In this document: positions 33,300-41,976 of the stretch, piece by piece
Position numbering within the stretch: the stretch's first letter is position 1
How the letters are laid out: each line of letters opens with the position of its first letter
Origin: Bacillota bacterium
Lineage (GTDB): Bacteria; Bacillota; Clostridia; Christensenellales; Aristaeellaceae
NCBI GenBank assembly: GCA_023411375.1
Contig: JAEYOW010000044.1
Coordinates: 255,911 to 319,910 of the forward strand
Reading direction: 5' to 3'
Length of the DNA stretch: 64,000 nucleotides
Made by a program: the position numbers and the translations under genes
Notes under the pieces: model-generated
What the model was told of the DNA's origin: nothing
What the model saw: only the letters and a program-made list of their open reading frames with translations
The model's database searches: none

Positions 33300-34532
33300 T
33301 TAGGTGCGGTAGTCGCCGTTGATTTTGACGTAATCGTAGGTGAGGTCGCAGCCCCAGGCGGTGGCGGTGGCGCTGCCGCTGTTTAAGGCGACCTGAACGG
33401 TGATTTCGTCCTCCGAAAGGATGGACTTGGCGGCGGCCTCGTTAAAATCGACGCCAGCGCCGCCGCGGCAGACGGCGATAAGGCCCGCGCGGCTGCGGAA
33501 GTTCACGTCCACACGGCTTACATCCACATCCGCGCCGCTGTAGCCGATGGCGCACAGCACACGGCCCCAGTTGGCGTCCGCGCCGAAGACGGCGGCCTTG
33601 AGCAAAGTGCTTTTAATAACGGCCTTGGCGACGGTTTTGGCGACGGCGTCCGACTTCGCGCCGGTGACGGCGCAGGTCAGGAGCTTGGTGGCGCCCTCGC
33701 CATCCTTGGCCATGATTTCGCAAAGACGTTCGCAAACCGTATACAACGCGTTTTTAAACGTTTCATAATCCGCGCCCATGGCGGTTTCGATAAGCGCGTT
33801 GCCCGCCCTGCCGTTGGCAAGGATGCTCACCATGTCGTTGGTGGAGGTGTCGCCGTCCACGGAGAGCATGTTGAAGGTATCGGGCACCACGGTGGACAGG
33901 GCGCGCTGGAGCGCGACGGGCGCGATGGACGCGTCGGTGGTTAAAAAGCAGAGCATGGTGGCCATGTTGGGGCAGATCATGCCCGAACCCTTGGAGATGC
34001 CGCCCAGCTTGCATGTTTTGCCGCCCAGGGTGAAGCGGACGGCGACTTCTTTAGCGACGGTATCGGTGGTCATGATAGCCTCGGCGGCGTGCGTGCCGCC
34101 GGTGGGCGTGGCGGCGAGCGCGTCCGCGAGCTTGCCCATGCCAGCGGCGAAGGGCTCGAGGGTCATGGGCTGGCCGATTACGCCGGTGGACGCGACGATG
34201 ACGTCCCCTGCCTTCACGCCGGTGTACTGTTCCACCAGAGCGCACATGCCCTCGGCGATTTCCACGCCGTTTGCGTTGCAAGTGTTTGCGTTTCCGCTGT
34301 TACAGATGACGGCCTGCGCCGTTCCGTTTGCGACGTGCGCTTTGGTGACGGCGATAGGCGCGCCCTTCACCAGATTTTGCGTATAGCAGCACGCTGCGGA
34401 AGCGGGCACCTCGCTCAGGATGAGCGCCACATCCCGGCGCGCGCGGTTTTTGCGGATGCCCAGGTGCTCGCCGGAGGCGGAAAAGCCGGTGGCGGCGGTC
34501 ACGCCGCCGGGAATCAGGGAAATATCATTCAT
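33300..34532 (-). CDS. argJ: Bifunctional ornithine acetyltransferase / N-acetylglutamate synthase
   Basis: A 410-residue ArgJ that transfers acetyl from N-acetylornithine to glutamate, giving the acetyl-recycling arginine pathway. Start at 34532 with GGAAGGAGA; the longer frame upstream overlaps argC and is rejected. The self-cleavage site KGSGMICPNMATML is present near residue 190; cleavage before the threonine gives the two chains and the nucleophile. ArgJ of this type may be mono- or bifunctional; no argA was seen, which favours bifunctional. Confidence 0.95.
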   Translation of the reverse strand: MNDISLIPGGVTAATGFSASGEHLGIRKNRARRDVALILSEVPASAACCYTQNLVKGAPIAVTKAHVANGTAQAVICNSGNANTCNANGVEIAEGMCALVEQYTGVKAGDVIVASTGVIGQPMTLEPFAAGMGKLADALAATPTGGTHAAEAIMTTDTVAKEVAVRFTLGGKTCKLGGISKGSGMICPNMATMLCFLTTDASIAPVALQRALSTVVPDTFNMLSVDGDTSTNDMVSILANGRAGNALIETAMGADYETFKNALYTVCERLCEIMAKDGEGATKLLTCAVTGAKSDAVAKTVAKAVIKSTLLKAAVFGADANWGRVLCAIGYSGADVDVSRVDVNFRSRAGLIAVCRGGAGVDFNEAAAKSILSEDEITVQVALNSGSATATAWGCDLTYDYVKINGDYRT

Positions 34533-34603
34533 GATAAAGGATTCTCCTTCCGCGCGTTTGGGGTGGAAATGTTGAGAACCAGGAGGACATGGAGGCGCAA
34601 CGC

Positions 34604-35545
34604 TTAACGCTCCCCCATAACCAGTCCGTCCGTCATGGGCAGGCCGAGCATGAGGTTCATGCATTGGATGGCCGCGCCGCTGGCTCCTTTACCCAAGTTA
34701 TCGAAGCGGGCGTAGGCAATCATGCGGTCGTCGTTGCCGGTGACGAACAGCTCCATGCCGTCCATGCCGGAGAGGCGGACGCTGTCGACGGCGGGCTCGG
34801 GGTTTTCGGGCAGCACGCGGACAAGCGGCTGGCCGTTAAAAAAGTCACGGTAGAGCTTACCCGTCTCCGCAAGGGAAAACGGCTTTGCCAGCATGCTTTG
34901 CTGCAAGGGAAGGGAGACGAGCATGCCGCTGAAAAAGTCGATGACGATGGGCTGGAACACGGGCGGGGCTTCAAGCCCACAGACGTGAACAATTTCCGGC
35001 AGGTGCTTGTGCGCCTGCGAAACTGCATAGGGGCGCGGAGCGCGCATGGGAGCGGGAAGATCCGAGGCCTCATATTCGGCGATCATTTTTTTGCCGCCGC
35101 CGCTGTACCCGGTGAGCGAGGTAAGCGCCAGAGGCACGCCGGGTTTGAGCGCGCCGGCTGCCATGAGCGGTTTTAGAAGCGCGACGCAGCCGCCGGCATG
35201 GCAACCCGGCACGGCGACGCGGCCGCTATTCGCGATTGCGCGCGCCTGTGCGGGGGAAAGCTCCGCAAAGCCATAGGTAAAGCGCGGATCGGTACGATGC
35301 GCGGTGGAGGCGTCGATGACGCGGCCCGCGCCGTCTTCAAGCGCGTTTACCAGCTCACGGCTGGCGTCGTCCGGCAGGCAAAGGAAGGTGATATCCGCTT
35401 TCCTGGCCATTGCCACGCGCGCGGACAGGCTCTTGCGCTCATCCCCGGGCAGGGTAAGGAGCGTCAGCTCCTTCCGCCCGGATAGCCGCTGTACGATGCG
35501 CAGGCCCGTAGTGCCCTGGTTGCCGTCAATAAAAACCGTTGCCAT
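34604..35545 (-). CDS. argC: N-acetyl-gamma-glutamyl-phosphate reductase (short type)
   Basis: A 313-residue ArgC of the shorter type (FIDGNQGTTGLRIVQRL at the N-terminus, instead of the GASGYTG motif of the long type). The catalytic cysteine lies in VAVPGCHAGGCVALL near residue 115. It reduces N-acetylglutamyl phosphate to the semialdehyde with NADPH. It starts three bases after the argG stop and ends 71 bases before the argJ start. Confidence 0.92.
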   Translation of the reverse strand: MATVFIDGNQGTTGLRIVQRLSGRKELTLLTLPGDERKSLSARVAMARKADITFLCLPDDASRELVNALEDGAGRVIDASTAHRTDPRFTYGFAELSPAQARAIANSGRVAVPGCHAGGCVALLKPLMAAGALKPGVPLALTSLTGYSGGGKKMIAEYEASDLPAPMRAPRPYAVSQAHKHLPEIVHVCGLEAPPVFQPIVIDFFSGMLVSLPLQQSMLAKPFSLAETGKLYRDFFNGQPLVRVLPENPEPAVDSVRLSGMDGMELFVTGNDDRMIAYARFDNLGKGASGAAIQCMNLMLGLPMTDGLVMGER

Positions 35546-35548
35546 GGC

Positions 35549-36784
35549 TTACAGCTTGCCTTTAAGCAGCGTGGTCCGCGCGGCGATGGGCAGGCCGAAC
35601 AGGTTGATGAAGCCCGCCGAATCCTTCTGGTCGTAAACATGATCCTCGCCGAAGGTAGCGATTTCCTCGCTGTAAAGGGAATAGGGAGAGGTTACGCCGG
35701 CGTTGATGAGATTGCCCTTATAGAGCTTCAGCTTTACCTCGCCGGTAACGGTCTTTTGCGTTTCGTTAACGAAGGCGGCGAGGGCCTCGCGCAGAGGGGT
35801 GAACCACTGGCCGAAGTAGACAAGCTCCGCGTAGCGGTTGGCGACAAGCTCCTTATAATGCTGGGTATCGCGGTCCAGGCAAAGGGTTTCCAGCACCTGA
35901 TGCGCGCGGTAAAGGATGGTGCCGCCGGGGGTTTCGTATACGCCGCGGCTTTTCATGCCTACGAGGCGGTTTTCCACCAGGTCGCACAGGCCGACGCCGT
36001 TTTCGCCGCCGACCTTGTTGAGGTAGTCCATCATGGCGACGGGGGAGAGCTTCTGGCCGTCCACAGCCACGGGAACGCCCTTTTCAAAGGAAAGGGTGAC
36101 GTAGGTGGGCTTGTCGGGCGCCATTTCAGGGCTAACGCTCATTTCAAGGAAGCCGGGTTTGTTGTACTGGGGCTCGTTTGCCGGGTCCTCAAGATCGAGG
36201 CCCTCGTGCGAGAGGTGCCAGAGGTTCTTATCCTTGGAATAGTTGGTTTCACGGTTGATTTTGAGAGGGATATGGTGCGCCTCGGCGTAGTCGATCTCCT
36301 CCTCGCGGCTTTTGATATCCCATTCGCGCCAGGGAGCGATGATGGCGAGTTCCGGCGCGAAGGCTTTGATGGTAAGCTCGAAGCGCACCTGATCGTTGCC
36401 CTTGCCGGTGCAGCCGTGGCAGATGGCGTCCGCCCCCTCCTGCTTGGCGATTTCCACGATGCGCTTGGCAATGATGGGGCGCGCGAAGCTGGTGCCAAGC
36501 AAATATTCGCCCTCATACACCGCTCCGGCCTGCATGGTGGGGTAGATATAATCGGTGATGAAGGATTCCTTCAAATCCTCAATATAGAGCTTGCTCGCGC
36601 CGGTCTTTAATGCCTTTTCCTCCAGCCCGTCAAGCTCCGTGCCCTGGCCCACGTCGCCGGAAACGGCGATGACCTCGCAGTTGTTGTAGTTCTCCTTGAG
36701 CCACGGAATAATGATGGACGTATCCAATCCGCCAGAATAAGCAAGAACCACCTTTTTAATATCCTTCTTGGCCTTGAGTGCCAT
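35549..36784 (-). CDS. argG: Argininosuccinate synthase
   Basis: A 411-residue enzyme that joins citrulline and aspartate. The ATP-pyrophosphatase P-loop VLAYSGGLDTSIIIPWL lies near residue 12; GCTGKGNDQVRFE near 115 and ALYKDRxFD-equivalent regions follow. Start at 36784 behind AAGGAGGAAGG; the frame upstream lacks a site. First gene of the operon. argH is not adjacent and not in this window, so the last step must be encoded elsewhere. Confidence 0.96.
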   Translation of the reverse strand: MALKAKKDIKKVVLAYSGGLDTSIIIPWLKENYNNCEVIAVSGDVGQGTELDGLEEKALKTGASKLYIEDLKESFITDYIYPTMQAGAVYEGEYLLGTSFARPIIAKRIVEIAKQEGADAICHGCTGKGNDQVRFELTIKAFAPELAIIAPWREWDIKSREEEIDYAEAHHIPLKINRETNYSKDKNLWHLSHEGLDLEDPANEPQYNKPGFLEMSVSPEMAPDKPTYVTLSFEKGVPVAVDGQKLSPVAMMDYLNKVGGENGVGLCDLVENRLVGMKSRGVYETPGGTILYRAHQVLETLCLDRDTQHYKELVANRYAELVYFGQWFTPLREALAAFVNETQKTVTGEVKLKLYKGNLINAGVTSPYSLYSEEIATFGEDHVYDQKDSAGFINLFGLPIAARTTLLKGKL

Positions 36785-36808
36785 AAAACCTTCCTCCTTG
36801 TGAATGAT

Positions 36809-36835
36809 TATGCATGTATTATGCATAATATGCAA
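36809..36835 (-). promoter_or_regulatory. ArgR/AhrC-like operator repeats
   Basis: TATGCAT occurs at 36809-36815 and 36820-36826, and TATGCAA at 36829-36835, with a perfect palindrome ATTATGCATAAT at 36818-36829. The repeats overlap the -10 and spacer of the arginine operon promoter. ARG boxes of Firmicutes are paired, AT-rich, imperfect palindromes of this kind; the assignment is by position and shape. Confidence 0.5.
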
Positions 36836-36846
36836 GGAGTTGTCAA
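36818..36846 (-). promoter_or_regulatory. Promoter of the argGCJBDF operon
   Basis: On the minus strand TTGACA (36846-36841), a 17-base spacer and CATAAT (36823-36818), 34 bases before argG. Confidence 0.75.
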
Positions 36847-36881
36847 GGGGGTATAGAAAGTTTTTTCGAAAAAGAGTTAAA

Positions 36882-37541
36882 TTAGCGAGAGGCGGAAAAA
36901 GAGGGCAGGCTGTGCCGGTCGTACCCCATTTTCAACAGGGCTTCCATAGCGCGGATAACCTCCGCGGGCACCGTCTGCGGGGTGATATAGCCCCTGCCGG
37001 GATACTCAATGAGCCGCTGAAGATCGCCCACAAGGGTGTTGAGAAGCAAATCCCAGCCGATGGCATCATTGGCGTAGTCTTCATACGCGATGGGAGGAGA
37101 AGTAACAATGGCCTTTGCATCGGGAAGCTGCTTTTGAAAGGTCGCGAGGCTGCGCCTTTCCATAAAGGGCTTTTGCACCAGTAGCCAGCTCTGGGGCCGC
37201 ACGTCCAGCGTTTGAAGCAGCCGGAGGGTAAACGAAACGTTTTCGCCGGTGTTGGCAGCCCGGTTTTCAACGATGATTTTCCCTGAAGGAACGCCCTGCT
37301 CCATGGCGCGCTCCGCGAACAGCTCCGCCTCGGGCTTTGAAAAGACGTTTCGCGTAAAGTTGCCATACCCGCCGGAAAAAATAAGGAATTCGCCATAACC
37401 GTCACCATACAGGCGGGCTGCGTAGTCCGCCACGCGCAGATCGTTGCTGCATAGCACAAAAATACAATCGCATTTTTGCGGCGGCATATGCATCAGCATA
37501 TAGTCCCAGATTGTTTTGGCAAAGGCATCGGCGGACGGCAT
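36882..37541 (-). CDS. YdcF/DUF218-family protein
   Basis: A 219-residue cytoplasmic protein. The start at 37541 follows AGAAGGG; the longer upstream frame crosses the promoter. The family motifs are visible: an N-terminal strand CDCIFVLCSNDLRVADYAARL, the glycine-rich LIFSGGYGN, E-A-E (KPEAELFAERA), and VENRAANTGENVSF (the conserved S/T-T-x-E-N loop). DUF218 proteins have a Rossmann-like fold; E. coli YdcF binds SAM, others act near cell-wall synthesis. The exact role is unknown. Monocistronic. Confidence 0.8.
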   Translation of the reverse strand: MPSADAFAKTIWDYMLMHMPPQKCDCIFVLCSNDLRVADYAARLYGDGYGEFLIFSGGYGNFTRNVFSKPEAELFAERAMEQGVPSGKIIVENRAANTGENVSFTLRLLQTLDVRPQSWLLVQKPFMERRSLATFQKQLPDAKAIVTSPPIAYEDYANDAIGWDLLLNTLVGDLQRLIEYPGRGYITPQTVPAEVIRAMEALLKMGYDRHSLPSFSASR

Positions 37542-37580
37542 ACGATCCCTTCTTTCATAGAGAATGGACGTTGTGGAGCG

Positions 37581-37598
37581 TACTGAGGTTTCAGTATA
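37581..37598 (-). promoter_or_regulatory. -10 box with overlapping inverted repeat, YdcF-like gene
   Basis: TACTGA-GGTT-TCAGTA (37581-37596) is a perfect six-base inverted repeat overlapping TATACT (37598-37593, minus strand), with TTGCTT 16 bases upstream. A candidate operator/promoter 40 bases before the gene. Confidence 0.45.
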
Positions 37599-37660
37599 GC
37601 AAAACGCCGCAAAAAAGCAAGCCTTGAGCCTGCCGGAGGCGATGCGGGGCATAAGGGCAA

Positions 37661-37689
37661 TTGTCAAAATTCGCCATGCGTGCTATGAT
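37661..37689 (+). promoter_or_regulatory. Promoter of the VIT1-family gene
   Basis: TTGTCA (37661-37666), 17-base spacer, TATGAT (37684-37689), 44 bases before the start. Confidence 0.6.
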
Positions 37690-37732
37690 AACGAAAACAC
37701 AAGCATTGAAAGATACAAAGGAGGCCGCTTTG

Positions 37733-38623
37733 ATGCATACCGCCGCAGCCCTTACCCCGGAGCTTATGAACACCGTACGCAAGGCGCAAATCGACGAAGA
37801 AACCGGGGCTGTTTTATACGCTTACATGGCAAAACGGGAAAAGAACCCCGAAAACAGGCGGCTGCTGGAGCAGATGGCGCGGGACGAGGCCATGCACGCC
37901 GCCGTGTGGAAAAATGTGACGCGCGAGGAGCTGAGGCCCAAGCGGGTTATGATCATGTGGCGCAAGCTGCTTACGGTTGTGATGGGCTTTACATTTGTAG
38001 TTAAACGTATGCAAAGGGACGAGCAGCTCACCCAGCGAAGCTACAGCCAGTTGCGGGAGCGGCTTGCACAGGCCGCCGCGCTGCTTGAGGATGAGCGCAG
38101 CCATGAAAAAACGCTGTACGGTATGCTGGACGAAGAGCGGCTGCACTATGTGGGCGCGATGGTGCTGGGGCTTAACGACGCGCTGGTGGAGCTGACCGGC
38201 GCGATCGCGGGCGTTACCTTTGCACTGGCCAACACTCGGCTGGTGGCGCTGACGGGGATTATCACCGGGATATCCGCCACGCTTTCCATGGCGGCGTCCA
38301 ACTACCTGGCCGAGCGCGCGGACGGCAACCCCAACGCCCTCAAATCCAGCGCGTATACGGGCGTGGCATATCTGGTGACGGTTGCGCTGCTGGTGCTTCC
38401 CTATCTGCTGTTTCCCGGCGAAATGTATGTCGCCGCTTTTGCGGTGATGATTGCGACGGTTATCCTGATCATTCTGTTTTTTAACTATTACCTTTCTGTC
38501 GCCAAGGAGGAGCCTTTCCTGCGCAGGTTTGGAGAGATGGCCGTTATTTCGCTGTCTGTGGCGGCGGTTTCGTTTGTAATTGGGCTTTTGGCGAAGGAGC
38601 TTTTGGGAATTGACGTGATGTGA
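37733..38623 (+). CDS. Ferritin-like/VIT1 (CCC1) fusion, probable iron/manganese transporter
   Basis: A 296-residue product from the ATG at 37733, behind AAAGGAGG. Residues 1-140 form a ferritin/rubrerythrin-like four-helix domain with E..H ligands (IDEETGAVLYAYMAKREKN, DEAMHAAVWKNV, EDERSHEKTLYGML). Residues 145-296 are a VIT1/CCC1 membrane domain with about five segments, including GLNDALVELTGAIAGVTFAL and SMAASNYLAERADGN. Fused rubrerythrin-VIT1 proteins are known as metal transporters (MbfA-type iron exporters). Direction and metal are inferred. Monocistronic, ended by a strong terminator. Confidence 0.85.
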   Translation: MHTAAALTPELMNTVRKAQIDEETGAVLYAYMAKREKNPENRRLLEQMARDEAMHAAVWKNVTREELRPKRVMIMWRKLLTVVMGFTFVVKRMQRDEQLTQRSYSQLRERLAQAAALLEDERSHEKTLYGMLDEERLHYVGAMVLGLNDALVELTGAIAGVTFALANTRLVALTGIITGISATLSMAASNYLAERADGNPNALKSSAYTGVAYLVTVALLVLPYLLFPGEMYVAAFAVMIATVILIILFFNYYLSVAKEEPFLRRFGEMAVISLSVAAVSFVIGLLAKELLGIDVM

Positions 38624-38638
38624 TGCTTCAATAAAATA

Positions 38639-38692
38639 ACAGCCCGTGAGAAGAAACGGCGTAGAGGGCCGTGCATCTCGCGGGCTGTTTTT
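38639..38692. terminator. Bidirectional terminator
   Basis: ACAGCCCGTGAGA (38639-38651) pairs with TCTCGCGGGCTGT (38676-38688, one mismatch or wobble), followed by TTTTT on the plus strand and ATTTTATT on the minus strand. It serves the VIT1 gene and the convergent six-gene operon. Confidence 0.85.
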
Positions 38693-38758
38693 GATGGAAC
38701 GGGTTTGAATACTTTGAACCGTAGAAATTGGGTCCTGCCGCTTGGCATGGCTCCATCG

Positions 38759-39547
38759 CTACCCCGCCAGCAACCCAAGCAGATTATCCCCTTCAATCCG
38801 CCGCTTGGCGTTGCCGGATAATCCGACTGTTACCGCGCGCAGTGGAGGAATCCATAACCCCTCGGCCTCATAGCTTTCCGACATGTCCACGCCCAGCACA
38901 AAGCGTTCGCTTTTGCGCTCCAGCAGGGATTGCCAACCGGACTCGAGAAGATAGATGGGCGAAATTTTCCAGTGGGAGAGATCAAAATAGAGGTTGGGAA
39001 ATTGATCAAGCTTGCTCTCCGCCCAGACGACGGCACGGGGCGAGCCGCCGTATTCGCCCAGAAAATCATAGCCAATGTGGGCCCAGATAAAGCGCGTGTT
39101 TGGGCATTGGACAAGCATGTTTTCCGCTTGCGCCTCAAACGGAGGGTCGGCGTGGAAAAGCACGGGAAGCCCATACCGTCCAACCTCCTGAAAGGCAGCG
39201 AGCGCGGGCGCGTCGTCCATGCGCCGCCCGTCAAAGGCGGCGCGGTGAATGGGCGAATGACCGAGCAAAATTTCTCCCATGCCCGAAAAGCATTTGCATG
39301 CCTGCCGGATATAGTCCAACGCGTCAGGCGCGAAAAAATCAACGTCGCAGAAAAACGGAATGATTTTGCCAGGATGCCGGTTTGCAAGCTCAAGGATGAA
39401 GGCGTCCTGAGCGTGCGGGCCGGGCAGAAGCCGCATGCCCTGATAGCCGAACAGCACGGCGCGCTCTATCTGGTCGCGCTCCATCTCGCGCAGCATGGCG
39501 GCCTCGTCGGCCTTGCCAAACATGAAATGGCGGTGGCAGTCAATCAT
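38759..39547 (-). CDS. Amidohydrolase (PF04909-type)
   Basis: A 262-residue metal-dependent hydrolase of the amidohydrolase-2 family. The ATG at 39547 overlaps the stop of the upstream M14 gene by eight bases. Metal ligands: MIDCHRHFMFG at the N-terminus, LPVLFHADPPFE near residue 135, RFIWAHIG near 160, and VLGVDMSE near 225. Members decarboxylate or hydrolyse small cyclic or aromatic acids and lactones; the substrate here is unknown. Last gene of the leftward FAD-oxidoreductase/ABC operon. Confidence 0.82.
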   Translation of the reverse strand: MIDCHRHFMFGKADEAAMLREMERDQIERAVLFGYQGMRLLPGPHAQDAFILELANRHPGKIIPFFCDVDFFAPDALDYIRQACKCFSGMGEILLGHSPIHRAAFDGRRMDDAPALAAFQEVGRYGLPVLFHADPPFEAQAENMLVQCPNTRFIWAHIGYDFLGEYGGSPRAVVWAESKLDQFPNLYFDLSHWKISPIYLLESGWQSLLERKSERFVLGVDMSESYEAEGLWIPPLRAVTVGLSGNAKRRIEGDNLLGLLAG

Positions 39548-41114
39548 GCCGCGGAACCTCCACGCACAGGTCGGCAGGGAGATCCTCCGCAATGAGGGAA
39601 ACAGCCCAGGAACAAACCTCCGACGGCGGCGGGGGCATGTTCAAAACCGCCTCCCCGGTAAAGGCGAGGGCTTCCTCGCGCGTACGCCGGACCAACAGGC
39701 CGTTTTCAAAGAAGGAAAAATAGGCTTTGAGCTTGCATTCGCCCCGGGCGCGCAGCCCGACGGCGCGCATGTCCTGCGGGAGATAGGAATATAGCGCAGA
39801 GGTTACCCAGGCAAAGTTCTGCTGCGCCTGCGGCATAAGCGTCAGGCTATCCCCGTGATCATCAAGCTGCATGGCGACGGTCCTGCGCGTGGTTTTCCAG
39901 CGGCCGAGCACGGGCGGAAGCGCCCAGGCCGGAATGCGCGACTCGTCCGGGGGATTTTGTCCATATGTATCATCCAGCGCGAAGGGGACGAGCGCTTCGG
40001 CGAGCAGCGCGCCCATTTCGCGCCAGGTTTGCCGGGTAAGCGGACGCAGCTCGCCGTCCCGGTGGTAGGAAAGCTCAAAGCAGTTGAACGGGCAGCGCCA
40101 GCGGGCGAGATAATACGCGCCAATCAGGTTGGAATCGTTCACGCCGCCCCAGTTGAGCACCTCCGTGTCCACATCGCCCAGATGGAAGGATACCTTGCCG
40201 CGGCAGCGGTCCTCAAAGGCGATGCCCAAATTCCAGGTTTGCCGCCACAGCTCGCTGCCGCGAGGGTAGGAGGTGGACGGAGGCATGTACGACGCGCCGC
40301 CGGGCTGGGGCGCGTGCAAATCCAGCCCCCACACAGGGCGGAAGCGGGCGGCCAAGCGTTCAAGCTCTGCTTGCACCAGGCGGATCTCGGGGTGATAGGG
40401 ATTCAGCTTCCAATCCCGGTTAAAATCGGCGGGAAAGCGGTCCTTTCCGTAACGTCCCTCCTCCACGCTATCCAGATCGAGGATTGGGAAGACGCAAAAC
40501 AGCGTGGTTTCTAAAAGCCCGGCCATATCCGGCTGCGTCAGGCGGCTTAGAAGCCCCTCCAGCGCGTAGGAGCCGCTGACCTCGCCGGCGTGCTGGCGTG
40601 CGGAGAGCACAACCATGCGGCGAACGGAGGGCAAATCCGGACGCCCAAGCAGCAGGCGCGGGAAATCGCGCCCTTCCATGGTTTTTCCAAGAACGTCCGT
40701 GTGGATAAGCTCCGCCGGAAGGGTACGGACAAAGCGCTCCCAGTCGCTGAACTGGTAAGGGAAGCAAAAGGCGACGAAGCATTCGTCCGTGCGGGGCGTG
40801 ATGGCAAAGGAGAAGTAGAGCGGGTCTTGGGAATAAACGATGCCGTCCTCATCCACGCGCTGCCAGTCGCCGTCATGCTCGCGAAACACTGGGATAACCG
40901 GAGCGTAGCCCCGGGATTCAAACACGCCCAGCACGCGCTCCAGACCCGTCTGGCGAAGCGTCAGCCGCCTTCCCGCCGCCCCCCTGACGCGGAATGCGTA
41001 CCACAGGCTTTGCGGGCTTTCGTCCATAGGCGCTTCAAACTGGATAACGTCCGGCGCGGGAAAACGGACGCGGTCAACGCCGCCGCCGGGAAAATGAGCG
41101 TCGATATGCAGCAT
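39540..41114 (-). CDS. M14-family zinc carboxypeptidase-like protein
   Basis: A 524-residue product. The start at 41114 follows AAAGGAAG; the upstream frame overlaps the permease gene. Residues 1-135 look like a beta-sandwich of the type found before cytosolic carboxypeptidases (AGBL-like). The catalytic domain has RQHAGEVSGSYALEGLL (H-x-x-E near residues 175-178), FNRDWKLNPYHPE (N-R binding pair) and GLDLHAPQPGG (third zinc ligand near 267), with a possible catalytic glutamate in FNCFELSYHRD. No signal peptide, so it should act in the cytoplasm, perhaps on an imported peptide- or amide-containing solute. The family match is good; the substrate is unknown. Confidence 0.8.
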   Translation of the reverse strand: MLHIDAHFPGGGVDRVRFPAPDVIQFEAPMDESPQSLWYAFRVRGAAGRRLTLRQTGLERVLGVFESRGYAPVIPVFREHDGDWQRVDEDGIVYSQDPLYFSFAITPRTDECFVAFCFPYQFSDWERFVRTLPAELIHTDVLGKTMEGRDFPRLLLGRPDLPSVRRMVVLSARQHAGEVSGSYALEGLLSRLTQPDMAGLLETTLFCVFPILDLDSVEEGRYGKDRFPADFNRDWKLNPYHPEIRLVQAELERLAARFRPVWGLDLHAPQPGGASYMPPSTSYPRGSELWRQTWNLGIAFEDRCRGKVSFHLGDVDTEVLNWGGVNDSNLIGAYYLARWRCPFNCFELSYHRDGELRPLTRQTWREMGALLAEALVPFALDDTYGQNPPDESRIPAWALPPVLGRWKTTRRTVAMQLDDHGDSLTLMPQAQQNFAWVTSALYSYLPQDMRAVGLRARGECKLKAYFSFFENGLLVRRTREEALAFTGEAVLNMPPPPSEVCSWAVSLIAEDLPADLCVEVPRHD

Positions 41115-41137
41115 ACCATGACTTCCTTTCTGAGAGA

Positions 41138-41965
41138 TCAGCCCTTGACGGCGCCCGCCGTCATGCCCTGGATAAAAAAGCGTTGCAGGAAAATAAACAT
41201 CAGCGTAACGGGCACCGATACCGTGATGGAGGCAGCCATCATGTTGGCCCAGTTGTTGGTAAATTCGCCCATGTAGGTCATGACCAGGCCGGGCGCGAGC
41301 GTGCGCTTGGCCGTGGAGGTCACCAGCGTGAGCGAATACAGCAGGTCGTTCCAGCTCCATACAAAGCCGTAGATCGCGACGGAGATCATGCCGGGCAGGG
41401 CAAGCGGAAGCACAATTTTAAACAGCGTCGTCCCGTGGCCCGCGCCGTCGATGCGCGCGGATTCCAGAAGTGCGGTGGGAATCTGGTCGAAATAGTTTTT
41501 CAGCGTCCAGGAGCCTACGGGCAATGTGAAGGTAATATAGGATAATACCAGCGAAAGATAGCTATCCAGCAGGCCGACGGTCTTCATGACCATATAGATG
41601 GTTAACAGAAGAATGGCGTGCGGGAAGGCCTGGGCCATCATGACCAGCGCCATCGCGGATTTGCGGCCCCGGTAGCGGAATTTGGAAAAGCTGTACCCGG
41701 CCATGGCGGACACGGTCGTGGCCAGCAGGCTGCTTAACAGCGATACAAACAGGCTGTTGCCCAGATAGCGAAGAATGCGTTCGTCCGACAGGACGTTTTT
41801 GAAGTTATCCAGCGTAAACGAGGTAAAAAACGAGAGAGTGAAGGTTTCGCTGGCGGGCTTTAGCGCAGTGTTAATCATCCAAAGAAGGGGAAGAAACACG
41901 AAGCCCCCGATTAAAGCCATGGATACGCCGATCAGAATGCGGTAGGGAATCGTTTTTTTAAACAT
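41138..41965 (-). CDS. ABC transporter permease, MalG type
   Basis: A 275-residue inner-membrane permease with six membrane segments and the EAA-loop (ALLESARIDGAGHGTTLFKIVLPLALPG) that docks the ATPase. It belongs to the carbohydrate uptake-1 (CUT1) family. The start lies 11 bases after the MalF-type gene. No ATP-binding subunit is encoded nearby, so a shared MsmX-like ATPase elsewhere is likely, as is usual in Firmicutes. Confidence 0.93.
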   Translation of the reverse strand: MFKKTIPYRILIGVSMALIGGFVFLPLLWMINTALKPASETFTLSFFTSFTLDNFKNVLSDERILRYLGNSLFVSLLSSLLATTVSAMAGYSFSKFRYRGRKSAMALVMMAQAFPHAILLLTIYMVMKTVGLLDSYLSLVLSYITFTLPVGSWTLKNYFDQIPTALLESARIDGAGHGTTLFKIVLPLALPGMISVAIYGFVWSWNDLLYSLTLVTSTAKRTLAPGLVMTYMGEFTNNWANMMAASITVSVPVTLMFIFLQRFFIQGMTAGAVKG

Positions 41966-41976
41966 GTCGCCGCCTC

